A DNA stretch of 37,184 nucleotides from Bacteroidota bacterium (GCA_023433685.1 JAEYUD010000084.1:1-37184), one strand, 5' to 3'; positions 24,225-33,408 are shown, counted from the stretch's first letter. Notes: a model not told the origin generated them from the letters alone. Translations and numbers: made by a program.

Positions 24225-26439
24225 GTTCCAACTCAGCTCCAAGCCTGATATCAGCAGATGAAGCGCCTACCATTATATCGAAAATTCCAGGTTCTGCGAC
24301 GACTTCGAGATTTTCATTGTAAAACGACAGTTTTTTCCTGTCGATCGTAAATGTAATGGTTTTGGTTTCTCCCGGATTCAGGCTGATCCTGGCGAAATCC
24401 TTTAGTTCCTTCACCGGTCTGACCAATGAGGCGAACCTGTCTCTAATGTACAACTGCACCACTTCATCGCCGGCAACATTTCCGCTATTCCTCACCTTGA
24501 ACGAACAGGTCACACTTTCCATGCCGCTCATTTTCACTTTCGACATCTTAAGATCGCTGTATTCGAAAGTCGTGTAGCTGAGTCCATAACCGAAAGGATA
24601 AGCAGGAGTTTGCGGGAGATCGGTGTAGCCCGTTCTGAAATTCCTTGAAGGTTTCTCATCGGGCGAGGGTCTGCCTGTGTTGAAGTGGTTGTAGTAGAGA
24701 GGCACCTGCCCGACAGTTCTGGGGAAAGTTGCGGTTAATTTTGCCGAGGGGTTATAGTCGCCAAACAGAACATCAGCTATGGCATTGCCGGCTTCACTTC
24801 CAAGGAACCAGGTTACCAGAAGCGCGTTGGATTTCTCCGCTATTTGATCAAACACAAGAGGGCGCCCTGTGTTAAGAAGAACAATTACAGGTTTCCCAAG
24901 TTCGAATATTCTATCGGCGAGTTCCTGTTGAACCCCGGGTATGGAAATGTCGGAGCGGCTTTGGGCTTCGCCGCTCATGTCAGAGTCTTCACCAATGGTC
25001 AGTATGATAATATCCGCCTCATTTGCCGTTTTTATTGCGGCCTCGAACCCGGATCTGTCATCATCGCGCGTGGTACATCCCTTGGCGAAAATGATGTTAT
25101 CTTTTCCGGCTTTTGCCTGTAGGCCTTCAAGTTGCGTTACCACGTCACTGTTATCTTCCCACCAGACCGACCAGCCGCCCAGCATGCCGGCATCTGTATC
25201 ACCCAGGGGACCGATAAGGGCTATCTTCTTGCCCGGCATTAAAGGAAGAATGTTTTTTTCATTTTTCAGCATTACTATGCTTTTTCTCGCCAGATCCCTC
25301 GCGGCAGCCCTGTGTTCCGGCTTCGAGAGGGCCTCTTTTTCTCTCTTCTCGTCGCTGAATCTGTAGGGATCGTCGAACAAGCCAAGGGTGAATTTCATTC
25401 GGAGGATGCGCCGCACTGCCTCATCCACCACTGCGACCGGCACTTCGCCACTTTTAACAAGGTTAACCAGTTCATTCCTGTAGCAGGCAGAAGCCATATC
25501 CATATCGTTTCCACCGAGTATCGCGAGTCGGGCCGCTTCCCGTGGTCCGTCTGCATATCCGTGGGGTATCATCTCGCCAATGGAGCCCCAGTCGCTGACA
25601 ACAAAGCCCTGGAAATTCCACTCACCTTTAAGCACTTTTCTGAGTATGAATTTATTTGCCGTGGCGGGTATTCCGTTGATATCATTAAAGCTGTTCATGA
25701 ATGTTGCACATCCGGCCTCCGCCGCTGCTTTGAAAGGCTCAAGGTATACTTCACGGAGCGCGCGTTCGCTCATGTCAGTAGAATTATAATCCCTTCCGCC
25801 GATGGCAGCACCATAGGCGGCAAAATGTTTCGCGCAGGCCATCACGGCATCAAGTGAACCCAACCCTTTACCCTGGAAGCCCCGCACTCTTGCCGCCGCG
25901 ATGAGTGAACCGAGGTAGGTATCTTCACCCGCGCCCTCCATTATCCTCCCCCAGCGTGGATCACGGGCAATATCCACCATGGGAGCGAATGTCCAGTGAA
26001 GTCCCGAGGAAGCGGCCTCATAAGCTGCAATTCTTTCAGCATTCTCAATCGCGGAGATGTCCCAACTTGTTGATTGTGCCAGAGGGATAGGAAAAGTGGT
26101 CTTGTAGCCATGAATAACATCGAGCGCGAACAGCAGGGGGATCTTCAGCCGGCTCTTCATCGCGAGTTCCTGCATTGCCCGGAGCTTGGCTGCCCCCCGT
26201 ATGTTCAGAATTGAACCCACATTTCCCGTTTCAATCTCCTTGATCTTGTCACCCTCTGGTGAAGAGGGGCCCGTATCCCACGACATCGGGAGCTGGTTGA
26301 GCTGCCCAGCTTTTTCCTCGATGGTCATCAGGGAGAGGAGGGAGTCGATCTTGTGTTCGTAATTTTGTGACTGGGCAAGGGTTTGCCCCTGAGTGAGCAG
26401 GAAAAGTCCGGCCAGGCCGGTTAGAATTAAGGCGCGCAT
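24214..26439 (-). CDS. Glycoside hydrolase family 3 beta-glucosidase
   Basis: 741 residues from ATG 26439; a TTG 36 bp further upstream would add 12 residues ahead of the signal peptide and is less likely. Signal peptide RALILTGLAGLFLLTQGQTLAQ. The order is that of BglX-type enzymes: (alpha/beta)8 barrel with GRIMEGAGEDTYLG, KHFAAYGA and the nucleophile in GFVVSDWG (D283); the alpha/beta sandwich with GEDSDMSGEAQSRSD, holding a likely acid/base glutamate; and an Fn3-like C-terminal domain (GNVAGDEVVQLYI). It cleaves beta-linked glucosides or xylosides from oligosaccharides in the periplasm or outside. Length and motifs are complete. The gene stands alone, with only a weak ribosome site, and its 3' end overlaps the kinase gene by 11 bp. 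Confidence 0.93.
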   Translation of the reverse strand: MRALILTGLAGLFLLTQGQTLAQSQNYEHKIDSLLSLMTIEEKAGQLNQLPMSWDTGPSSPEGDKIKEIETGNVGSILNIRGAAKLRAMQELAMKSRLKIPLLFALDVIHGYKTTFPIPLAQSTSWDISAIENAERIAAYEAASSGLHWTFAPMVDIARDPRWGRIMEGAGEDTYLGSLIAAARVRGFQGKGLGSLDAVMACAKHFAAYGAAIGGRDYNSTDMSERALREVYLEPFKAAAEAGCATFMNSFNDINGIPATANKFILRKVLKGEWNFQGFVVSDWGSIGEMIPHGYADGPREAARLAILGGNDMDMASACYRNELVNLVKSGEVPVAVVDEAVRRILRMKFTLGLFDDPYRFSDEKREKEALSKPEHRAAARDLARKSIVMLKNEKNILPLMPGKKIALIGPLGDTDAGMLGGWSVWWEDNSDVVTQLEGLQAKAGKDNIIFAKGCTTRDDDRSGFEAAIKTANEADIIILTIGEDSDMSGEAQSRSDISIPGVQQELADRIFELGKPVIVLLNTGRPLVFDQIAEKSNALLVTWFLGSEAGNAIADVLFGDYNPSAKLTATFPRTVGQVPLYYNHFNTGRPSPDEKPSRNFRTGYTDLPQTPAYPFGYGLSYTTFEYSDLKMSKVKMSGMESVTCSFKVRNSGNVAGDEVVQLYIRDRFASLVRPVKELKDFARISLNPGETKTITFTIDRKKLSFYNENLEVVAEPGIFDIMVGASSADIRLGAELELKQ

Positions 26440-26487
26440 TTGTTGTCCGCTAAGACTTGTTGAAATCGTGATCAATTCAGGGAAGTG

Positions 26488-26835
26488 TCACCCTCCCGGC
26501 GTGTATTTAATTACTTCAGCCCTTTCAATGGTGATCAGTCCGCCGCATTTTGCCTCGCTGAAGAGAGAGTCAACAACCGGGAGGAAATTTTCGATCTTGG
26601 CTTCGTCATCCACAATTTCGATGATGAGGGGGAGGTCTTCCGACAACCGGAGAATTTTCGAGGTATGGATCCTGCTTTTACCCCCATATCCCATTATTCC
26701 CTTGAACACTGTGGCTCCTGCCAGCCCTTCCTCACGTGCTCTAAGAACGATCTTCTCGTAAACAGGAAGAAGATGGTGCTTGTCTGACTCACCAACGAAA
26801 ATGCGGAGAAGTTTTGCTTCTTTTGGAATTTGCAT
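26488..26835 (-). CDS. DUF190 (PII-like) protein linked to crcB
   Basis: 115 residues from ATG 26835, set by AAGGAGG at 26842-26848. The start lies 1 bp after the crcB stop (TAAGATG), so the two are coupled. The sequence LLRIFVGESDKHHLLPVYEKIVLRAREEGLAGATVFKGIMGYG fits DUF190, whose fold resembles PII signal proteins; the KGIMGYGGKSRIHTSKILRLSEDLPLIIEIVD segment is the family core. DUF190 genes are commonly next to crcB, which supports a role in fluoride export or its control, but the mechanism is not established. Cytoplasmic, no membrane segment. Confidence 0.87.
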   Translation of the reverse strand: MQIPKEAKLLRIFVGESDKHHLLPVYEKIVLRAREEGLAGATVFKGIMGYGGKSRIHTSKILRLSEDLPLIIEIVDDEAKIENFLPVVDSLFSEAKCGGLITIERAEVIKYTPGG

Positions 26836-26836
26836 C

Positions 26837-27217
26837 TTATGCCTCCTTGCCCGCGGATAATACATACGCGAGAAATGTAGCCGCCAAAGTCAGCACCACA
26901 CTGGCGACTATGTTAATGGCAGCCAATAAATATTCCGAATTCTTAATCAGGTTTACTGTTTCAAGTGAGAAGGTTGAAAAGGTTGTGAATCCACCGCAGA
27001 ATCCGACTGTCAGCAACAGCCTTGTCTCAGGAGAGAGGAGTCCGCGATCGTCAAGTCCGAAAACAAGGAGCCCGATAATAAAGCTCCCTATAAAGTTAAC
27101 GGTGAGTGTTCCAAAGGGGAAAAATACCGGCAGCCATTTGTAGACGTAATTCGAAAGCCAGTACCGGAGCATGCCACCCGCCGCGGATCCGAGTGCAACG
27201 AAGAGATAAGCTGTCAT
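26837..27217 (-). CDS. crcB: Fluoride channel CrcB/Fluc
   Basis: 126 residues with four transmembrane segments, forming a dual-topology dimeric channel that lets fluoride out of the cell. Motifs: GSAAGGMLRYWLS at 10-22, TLTVNFIGSFIIG with pore Asn41, and GFCGGFTTFSTFSLE at 72-86 with the phenylalanine box. All hallmark residues are present. Downstream and 1 bp away is its DUF190 partner. I looked for a fluoride riboswitch in the 79-bp gap upstream and found no GATGG-type core, so regulation is by other means or constitutive. Divergent from the 7TM kinase. Confidence 0.95.
   Translation of the reverse strand: MTAYLFVALGSAAGGMLRYWLSNYVYKWLPVFFPFGTLTVNFIGSFIIGLLVFGLDDRGLLSPETRLLLTVGFCGGFTTFSTFSLETVNLIKNSEYLLAAINIVASVVLTLAATFLAYVLSAGKEA
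26842..26848 (-). promoter_or_regulatory. Ribosome binding site deciding the DUF190 start
   Basis: A complete AAGGAGG on the minus strand, 6 bases before ATG 26835. It lies inside the crcB end and rules out the 10-residue longer reading. Confidence 0.8.
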
Positions 27218-27296
27218 TCCGGTATCAGCATTAAAAACTTTTGTTTGAAAAATTCAGTTACAGTTTAGTAAATTTACTTAATTAATGCTATAATAT
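27218..27296. promoter_or_regulatory. Divergent promoter region between crcB and the 7TM kinase
   Basis: A very AT-rich 79 bp. TATAAT at 27289-27294 is directly before the kinase ATG at 27297 and would give a leaderless mRNA if used; no matching -35 box is found at 17 bp. No ribosome site precedes the kinase ATG. Confidence 0.35.
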
Positions 27297-29051
27297 ATGC
27301 AATTTAACCTCTACATCGCAACACTCTTTATCTCTTTTGCAGTCTCAACCATTCTGACAGTGATCGTTTACAAGCGAAAAGGTTCAGTAAGGGGTGGGAA
27401 CTATTTTTTCGTGATGATGGTGGCGATTTCTGTCTGGTCACTCGGTGGCGCTTTCGAACAGGCTGCCATGTCTGTGGAGGCAAAGAAGTGGTGGTCGGTT
27501 TTTACCTACACCTCAATTCCGACCATTCCGTTCGTCTTTTTCAATTTCGTACTGCGGCTAACTCAAACAGACGACAGAACAAGGAAGTGGTCGCGCTATG
27601 CGGCGTTCACCTTCCCGGTATTGATATTCTTTACCGCGCTAACAAATGACCTGCACAAACTGCTTTGGCCCAACATTACTCTCACTGAAAGTGGTGGGGG
27701 TATAACAGCCGACTACGGGCATGGTCCGGCTTTTTTTATGGTTGTGGTAATTACATATAGTGTGGTAACACTTACGATGTACAGCCTTGTAAGGGGGATC
27801 AATATTTTCAGGGGAATATTCCGCAAACAACTTTCTATTTTACTCTTGGCACAGATAATGCCAATTGCCGTGAACTCTGTCTATGTATTCCGTGGAGACC
27901 TGATAGGCTATGTTGACCCAACACCGATTGCATTCACCTTCACAGGACTTCTGATCTCGTTCGGTATTTTCAGGTACTCACTTCTCGAGCTTATTCCCGC
28001 GGCAAGAAACATCCTTTTCGATAACCTCAATGAAGGTGTTATTGTCTTCAACCGTGACTTCAGGGTGATCGACTACAATACCACTGTTACGAAATTCCTC
28101 GGAAAAGACCGGCTTGAGGGAAAGGATATCCGGGTCGAGTTCGCTGATATTCCTGAAATGGTTGCGATATGCACGGATAACGACACTTCCCTGGGGCAAT
28201 TCCGGCACGGTGACAGGGTATTTAAAGCCACTACAATTGATATAAACGAAGAACGTCTGGCCTCGGAAGGAAAACTTATAAGCATCTCCGATGTTACCGC
28301 GTTGAAGAAGAACGAGGAGATTCTCGTCGCTAACAGAAATGAACTTAGCGAACTGAACTCAGCGAAAGACAAACTCTTTTCGATCATAGCACACGATCTT
28401 AAAAATCCTTTCTTCGGCATTATCGGTCTCTCCGACATGGTGATAGAAGACTACGATGAGATGGGAGACGAAGAGAAAAAGGATATGATGAAAGAGATCA
28501 ACCAGTCAGCAAAAGACACCTACAGGATGCTTGAAAACCTGCTTGAATGGGCGAGACAACAAACCGGTTCAATCTCTTTTGATCCCGTCACTTTCAATCT
28601 GAATGAGTTGATCAGTCTTACCGTTGAGGGTCTCCGTACACAAGCATTGCTAAAACACATAAAACTGGAGACCGACCTCGCTCCGGTTCTGGTGATTCAC
28701 GCGGACCAGAACATGATAAGAACTGTTTTGCGCAACCTGATAACAAATGCCATCAAGTTCACAAATGCAGGTGGTGAGATACACGTTGGCTCAGAACTCA
28801 CGGGTGAGAAGGCTCTCGTGTCGATAATTGACAACGGGGTCGGAATTTCAGAAACAGACAGCGCGCGCCTTTTCAGGATCGATACCACTGTGCGCAGTCT
28901 GGGAACCATGGGTGAAAAAGGTACGGGCCTCGGTCTTATACTCTGTTATGAATTCATTCAGAAGAACGGCGGCACATTAAACGTAAAGAAGAATGCAGGT
29001 GCCGGCACCACATTCTGGTTCACCCTGCCTGCCGTTGAACAGGATCGATAA
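27297..29051 (+). CDS. Membrane histidine kinase with N-terminal 7TM and PAS domain
   Basis: 584 residues. Residues 1-about 232 hold about seven hydrophobic helices (for example LYIATLFISFAVSTILTVIVY and GPAFFMVVVITYSVVTLTMY), matching the histidine-kinase N-terminal 7TM region often found in Bacteroidota and Firmicutes sensors. A PAS domain follows (about 238-340, NLNEGVIVFNRDFRVIDYNTTVTKFLGK), then HisKA with FSIIAHDLKNPFFGI (H366) and an ATPase domain with NLITNAIKF, DNGVGISETD and GTGLGLILCYEF. No receiver or regulator gene is adjacent, so it is an orphan. The start at ATG 27297 lacks a ribosome site. Start and end look complete. Confidence 0.93.
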   Translation: MQFNLYIATLFISFAVSTILTVIVYKRKGSVRGGNYFFVMMVAISVWSLGGAFEQAAMSVEAKKWWSVFTYTSIPTIPFVFFNFVLRLTQTDDRTRKWSRYAAFTFPVLIFFTALTNDLHKLLWPNITLTESGGGITADYGHGPAFFMVVVITYSVVTLTMYSLVRGINIFRGIFRKQLSILLLAQIMPIAVNSVYVFRGDLIGYVDPTPIAFTFTGLLISFGIFRYSLLELIPAARNILFDNLNEGVIVFNRDFRVIDYNTTVTKFLGKDRLEGKDIRVEFADIPEMVAICTDNDTSLGQFRHGDRVFKATTIDINEERLASEGKLISISDVTALKKNEEILVANRNELSELNSAKDKLFSIIAHDLKNPFFGIIGLSDMVIEDYDEMGDEEKKDMMKEINQSAKDTYRMLENLLEWARQQTGSISFDPVTFNLNELISLTVEGLRTQALLKHIKLETDLAPVLVIHADQNMIRTVLRNLITNAIKFTNAGGEIHVGSELTGEKALVSIIDNGVGISETDSARLFRIDTTVRSLGTMGEKGTGLGLILCYEFIQKNGGTLNVKKNAGAGTTFWFTLPAVEQDR

Positions 29052-29113
29052 ACCGTTCCTCACTTAACCCCGCCGCGGTTATATTCACCTTTAGTCCGGG
29101 TTCTTGCTGTAAC

Positions 29114-29121
29114 TATTTTTG
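29114..29121 (+). promoter_or_regulatory. Candidate Bacteroidetes-type -7 box for the 29144 gene
   Basis: TATTTTTG matches TAnnTTTG exactly, 23 bp before the ATG and upstream of AAAGGAG. No good -33 box, so tentative. Confidence 0.35.
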
Positions 29122-29143
29122 CGTAAAGACTTTAAAGGAGATT

Positions 29144-30394
29144 ATGAGCAAGACCTCAATTCTATTCTGTATTCTTTTACTTCCGGCTTTAACAAACGCG
29201 CAATGGCTAAAACTCGAACTTGAAGCCCCCGGCGGAGTGTATTCACTCTGGAATTCGGGCGATTCACTCTTCGCGGGTCACGACAGTATCTTCTATTACT
29301 CATTCGATTCGGGTGAAAACTGGGAAAGATCAACCCGAGTTCCCGGTGCAGAGTACGGTATCACGGCTATTAAGCCTTATAACGGTTGGATTTACATTGG
29401 CGTTTCAAGTAAAGGGGTATTCCGTACATCCAACCTCGGAGTTTCATGGGAGCCATTTTCTGATGGTTTTACTCCGGGGGCCGCTTACGAAATTACCGGA
29501 ATGGCACTTCGTGATGACACCCTGTATGTCTCGACAATGGGTGCCGGTCTCTATCGCCGCGCTATTAACGGACAATCAGTCTGGACAGAATTTAACTTCG
29601 ATCTTCCATTCTCAACATCATGGAACGTGAGTACAGTGGAAAATATTGATGGTGATCTATATGCCGGGGCAGGCGTGAACTGCCTCTATTATGTTAACCG
29701 GAAGAACACCTCCAACTGGCAGTACGTACAGTTCGATCAGTTCAACGGTGAGATGAACGGGGTATACAGTTTCGGAAAATCGGAGGGGAAGTTGATCGCC
29801 GCCGCGAATCAAGGAGTGTATACCTCTGCTGATGGAGGCAGAACCTGGAGCGGGCACTACTTCGGGATCGGACTTATTGAAACGGGCAAAATTGTTACAA
29901 ATGGCAGAAAGATCGTGGTGCTCCTCTCTAAATCGTCACGGTTTTACATCTATTACTCAACGGATGACGGTGTGACCTGGTGGCGGGATGATATGCAATC
30001 GGGGGCGATAGCTTACTCAATGGCGATCACTGGTGGAAAGATATGGACTGGCCGTTATGAGGGTTTCTACTATAAACAGGACGCGATCACCTCAATAGGA
30101 GATGGCGATGATCACCCCGCCACTGCAAAAAAGGCATCGATCGCGCTCTACCCCAATCCGGTAACCCGGGATGCAAAACTGACGGTAAAATTTTCCGGTA
30201 TCGATGCGGGTCAGGCATCTGTTGAGCTGTTCAATAGCATGGGAGAAAAAGTGAAGTCTTCACTTTTTAACTGCATTGTCAGAAGTGAAGGCTTAATTGA
30301 TCTTGAAACCCCGGGTCTGGCACCCGGAGTATATATTGTCAGGCTTTCATCAGGTGAAAGAACCACAACCGGAAAATTTCTTCTTCTGCGATAA
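29144..30394 (+). CDS. T9SS-secreted beta-propeller protein
   Basis: 416 residues. Signal peptide (ILFCILLLPALTNAQ). Residues about 25-325 are propeller-like, with repeats of the kind YSFDSGENWERS, TSNLGVSWEP, TSADGGRTWSG and STDDGVTWW. A type IX sorting domain of the shorter type follows from IALYPNPVTRDAKL (about 345) to GKFLLLR, with LAPGVYIVRLSSGE near the end. Role: an extracellular or surface protein; ligand unknown. AAAGGAG 5 bases before ATG 29144. Its end is 15 bp from the convergent receptor gene, with no terminator in between. Confidence 0.88.
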   Translation: MSKTSILFCILLLPALTNAQWLKLELEAPGGVYSLWNSGDSLFAGHDSIFYYSFDSGENWERSTRVPGAEYGITAIKPYNGWIYIGVSSKGVFRTSNLGVSWEPFSDGFTPGAAYEITGMALRDDTLYVSTMGAGLYRRAINGQSVWTEFNFDLPFSTSWNVSTVENIDGDLYAGAGVNCLYYVNRKNTSNWQYVQFDQFNGEMNGVYSFGKSEGKLIAAANQGVYTSADGGRTWSGHYFGIGLIETGKIVTNGRKIVVLLSKSSRFYIYYSTDDGVTWWRDDMQSGAIAYSMAITGGKIWTGRYEGFYYKQDAITSIGDGDDHPATAKKASIALYPNPVTRDAKLTVKFSGIDAGQASVELFNSMGEKVKSSLFNCIVRSEGLIDLETPGLAPGVYIVRLSSGERTTTGKFLLLR

Positions 30395-30409
30395 AACCGA
30401 AGCCGTTAA

Positions 30410-33229
30410 TTAGAAAGCTTTCAGGTTGTAAGTGAAAGTAAGCATGAAATACTGTTTGAGCACCTGAGTGGTTTTGTTCTCGATATAGATATCAGTTGCT
30501 GTTCTGATAAAGCTCTTGTTTTGATCAAGTATGTCAAAAACATCAAACCTTAGTTCAGCGCTGTTATCTTTGAGGAACTTGACTCCTATACCGGCGTTCC
30601 ACAGCGAGTAGGTCATGTCACCACCGTTGGCAATTCCCGAGGTTTTATAGATCGCGTAATCTGTTCTGATAAAGAAAAGATCAAAAACGTTAACGAAGAG
30701 ATTTGCTGCTCCTGAGTGCACCCAGTATTCATCATCCGACTGAGGCAACACTTCGTTTTTTGAGACATAATACGAGGGCGAGTAAGTAAGCTTGAAATCG
30801 ATATCCTCTGAAATGTTGCTCGCTATTGTGATGCCTTGGTTGAATGAGAGAATTTTCGAGTCGGATGTGATAAACTGGTACTCAGATGGTATTATCTGAT
30901 AGCCGAGTCCGAGGCTCAGGGAAATGTTGCTCATCAGAAAACTTACCGGCAAACCACCGCTCACCATCGCGCGGAAGTTGTTGCTTTTGTCAAAATTCTT
31001 CGAATACGAGAACTGTGAACCTCTCTTCAGGTTAACACCTTTCGCTATAATGGTATCAGCCGGTGCCGTGAACGAAGAGTTGCCGACATAGTCGTTAACC
31101 ATTTGCCAATAACCCATTATAAAGAAATTCGCTCCTGTCGCTTTGTCGGTGGTTACGTACTGCATCGACATTCTGTTGGCATACTCTGCTTTGAGCTCCG
31201 GGTTACCTGCCCTTATAAAGAGGGGGTTTGTGACGTCATAATAGTTTTGTAGTTGTGTTATCGAAGGGGCGTTAACATTCGTGTTGTAGAAAATTCTGAA
31301 ATTCTGTGAATCAGAAATTTTATAATTGAACCTGAGAGAGGGGAGAAAGTTGTAAAAATTCTTTTCCGTTTTCAAGGTATAGGGGAATGTCTGGTCACCC
31401 ATCAATTGGGCGATCTGGTAATTCAAACCGATATTCAGTGAGATGGCTTCGCTTCTTAGCCTGTACGCGAGTCCCGCGCGGTAGGTATAATAGTCGTTGT
31501 CGTATTTGTTGGTTGAGATCGAGTCGAGCTGGTCATAGGAAGCTGTGAGGCTGTTAAAATTCAGGGTTTGTTTATCGCTGAAATTGTTGTTGAGCCCCGC
31601 GCTTACAGATGCCTGCAACTGTCCGTTACTTCCTGCCGGTTCAGTGTAGACGATATTACCGGAGTAATTGTACCCTTTTATCACGTCGTCACCTTTTTGG
31701 TTGATCGTGTCAATTGAGAGTTGTGAGTTTAAACCTCCGCCAAAGGTGTTTACGGAGAACTGGTTACGGTCTACCGTCCTGTTGCTTAAACCGTTATTGA
31801 AGGTGAAAGAAAGGCTTCTTCCCGGTGTGGCGAACCTCATCCGGTAGATCAGTTCGTTGTTAAAGTTAAAGCCGTTCCCTTCATTTCCCGTTCTGCTGTC
31901 AGTTGAGTTTATCCTTCCTGACTGCCCGAAGGTGCTTAAACCGTTATAGATGCTCCCGATGCTGTTATTTTGGGCGCTGAATGATGGTGTTACAACCAGG
32001 GTGTTCATCGTGTCGATGTTCCACTCAAATCTGAAATTCATACGGTGGTTGTAGTTATCAGAATTTGAGGAGGAGGTCTCATTATACATTTGATCACCCG
32101 CCGCAGAGGGGTAATAGTCTCGGTTGATCACCTGATCGTTGTAATTGTTTGAATAGTTGAAGAAGTAACTGCCCGTAAGCACTGCCGCCCTGCCCCAGTT
32201 TTCCTGATAATTCATTCCGATCGAATAAGTTTTGGTTCTTCCCGCAAGAGCGCCTATAAGGAAGTTATTGGCAGCCCCTCCGGGTCCATGCCAGCCACCC
32301 TGACCGCCGCCCCTCCCCTGGAAACCATCCCTTTGTCCGCCCCTGCCACCACTTCCCTGAGTGATACCGAGGAGGTCTTGCTGTGAAAAGTTTTGCTGAT
32401 TGATGTTATTCCCAAGACCGAGGATGCTGAACCTTCGCCCATCACCAAAGAAGTTGATTACGCCGCCACTTTGGAATTTTTCGGCTGAACCGATGCCGCC
32501 ATAGAGTTTCCCGAATTGCCCCTGCCTTCTGTCGCGACGGGTGACAATATTAATAGTTTTTTCTGTGTTTCCGTCATCAAAACCCGTAAACCTTGTCTGA
32601 TCGCTCATTTTATCAAATATCTCGATCTTCTCAATAAGATCGGCGGGAAGATTTTTCAGAGTAACTGTGGGGTCGTCACCGAAGAAAGGCTGCCCGTCTA
32701 CCAACACCTTTTTCACTTCCTCCCCCTGCGCCTTAAGTGTGCCCTGTTCATTCTGAACACCGGGGAGTTTGGTAACAAGATCTTCTGCCGTGGCATCCGG
32801 GTTGGTTTTATATCCTTTTGCTGTGAAACTGAGTGTGTCTTCGCTCTGTGAAGTGGGGATGGCGACGCCGGTAATATCAACTTCTTTCATCTGAACGGAT
32901 GATCTTTTAAGTTTGAGCTTTCCGAGGTTTGTACCCTGGTCGTTTCTTGTAACCCGCACGCTGTCACCAAAATCGAGATAGCCCATAAAAGTGATCTTCA
33001 GGAAGAATCTGCCGGGCGTTTGAAGCTTGAACTCAAAACTGCCGTCGGCGGTTGAAAGCATGTTCAACTGGCTTTGTCCGGGCCTCGAAGGAATAAGCGA
33101 AATGCTTGCACCCGGCAAAGGGGAGCCGTCAAGTGAGTCGACTACAACTCCTTTAACATAAAAAGTCTGGGGAAACGTGACGAATGAGAGGAGCGCGCCG
33201 AGAAAAAGGATGAGGCTTATATTTTTCAT
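30410..33229 (-). CDS. Large outer-membrane beta-barrel receptor (TonB-dependent-receptor-like)
   Basis: 939 residues. Signal peptide (LILFLGALLSFVTFPQ), then a carboxypeptidase-regulatory-like Ig domain at 22-110 (VKGVVVDSLDGSPLPGASISL), a plug-like domain at about 140-230 with TAEDLVTKLPGVQ, VKKVLVDGQPFFGDDP and LPADLIEKIEIFD, and a large barrel to the end, which closes with an aromatic-rich strand (YFMLTFTYNLKAF). This order fits the outer-membrane beta-barrel family related to TonB-dependent receptors. A Gly/Gln-rich loop lies at about 292-319. No clear TonB box is visible. Substrate unknown. It lies downstream of an ECF sigma, anti-sigma and TonB-C gene on the same strand, and likely also has its own promoter at 33270-33299. 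Confidence 0.9.
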   Translation of the reverse strand: MKNISLILFLGALLSFVTFPQTFYVKGVVVDSLDGSPLPGASISLIPSRPGQSQLNMLSTADGSFEFKLQTPGRFFLKITFMGYLDFGDSVRVTRNDQGTNLGKLKLKRSSVQMKEVDITGVAIPTSQSEDTLSFTAKGYKTNPDATAEDLVTKLPGVQNEQGTLKAQGEEVKKVLVDGQPFFGDDPTVTLKNLPADLIEKIEIFDKMSDQTRFTGFDDGNTEKTINIVTRRDRRQGQFGKLYGGIGSAEKFQSGGVINFFGDGRRFSILGLGNNINQQNFSQQDLLGITQGSGGRGGQRDGFQGRGGGQGGWHGPGGAANNFLIGALAGRTKTYSIGMNYQENWGRAAVLTGSYFFNYSNNYNDQVINRDYYPSAAGDQMYNETSSSNSDNYNHRMNFRFEWNIDTMNTLVVTPSFSAQNNSIGSIYNGLSTFGQSGRINSTDSRTGNEGNGFNFNNELIYRMRFATPGRSLSFTFNNGLSNRTVDRNQFSVNTFGGGLNSQLSIDTINQKGDDVIKGYNYSGNIVYTEPAGSNGQLQASVSAGLNNNFSDKQTLNFNSLTASYDQLDSISTNKYDNDYYTYRAGLAYRLRSEAISLNIGLNYQIAQLMGDQTFPYTLKTEKNFYNFLPSLRFNYKISDSQNFRIFYNTNVNAPSITQLQNYYDVTNPLFIRAGNPELKAEYANRMSMQYVTTDKATGANFFIMGYWQMVNDYVGNSSFTAPADTIIAKGVNLKRGSQFSYSKNFDKSNNFRAMVSGGLPVSFLMSNISLSLGLGYQIIPSEYQFITSDSKILSFNQGITIASNISEDIDFKLTYSPSYYVSKNEVLPQSDDEYWVHSGAANLFVNVFDLFFIRTDYAIYKTSGIANGGDMTYSLWNAGIGVKFLKDNSAELRFDVFDILDQNKSFIRTATDIYIENKTTQVLKQYFMLTFTYNLKAF

Positions 33230-33269
33230 TTAACTTCCATATCAGTCAAAAACATCTGTATTCAATAGA

Positions 33270-33299
33270 CAAATATAAGCCCCGGAAGGTTTAACTCAA
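33270..33299 (-). promoter_or_regulatory. Bacteroidetes-type promoter for the outer-membrane receptor
   Basis: On the minus strand TTG (33299-33297), a 19-bp spacer and TATATTTG (33277-33270) match the TTG-N19-TAnnTTTG arrangement. Transcription would start around 33263, about 34 bp before the gene. The -33 part falls in the first unit of the 8-bp array. Confidence 0.55.
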
Positions 33300-33408
33300 G
33301 AACTTGGGAACTTGAGAACTTGAGAACTTGGGAACTCGAGAACTTGAGTACTTCCGTCTATCGATTCACTGAAGTACCGAAGCTCCGAAGTACTGAAGTA
33401 CCGAAGTA
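33293..33408. repeat. 8-bp tandem array with a change of unit
   Basis: Seven AACTTGAG-type units (33293-33348), three intermediate units, then five AGTACCGA-type units (33373-33412, the last partial). The period stays 8 across the change. The final unit overlaps the stop codon (33409-33411) of the TonB-C gene. Confidence 0.85.

Noticed and set aside
25312..25857. 181-codon frame antisense to the GH3 gene
   Set aside because: Shadow of conserved GH3 coding sequence in the other strand.
26440..26475. TTG start for the GH3 enzyme
   Set aside because: Adds 12 residues before a good signal peptide; ATG 26439 is the natural start.
27218..27296. Possible fluoride riboswitch before crcB
   Set aside because: Only a short GCTGATACC resembles its 3' part; the GATGG core and pseudoknot partner are missing.
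29052..29110. Terminator after the 7TM kinase
   Set aside because: TAACC/GGTTA stem of 5 bp with no T-tract.
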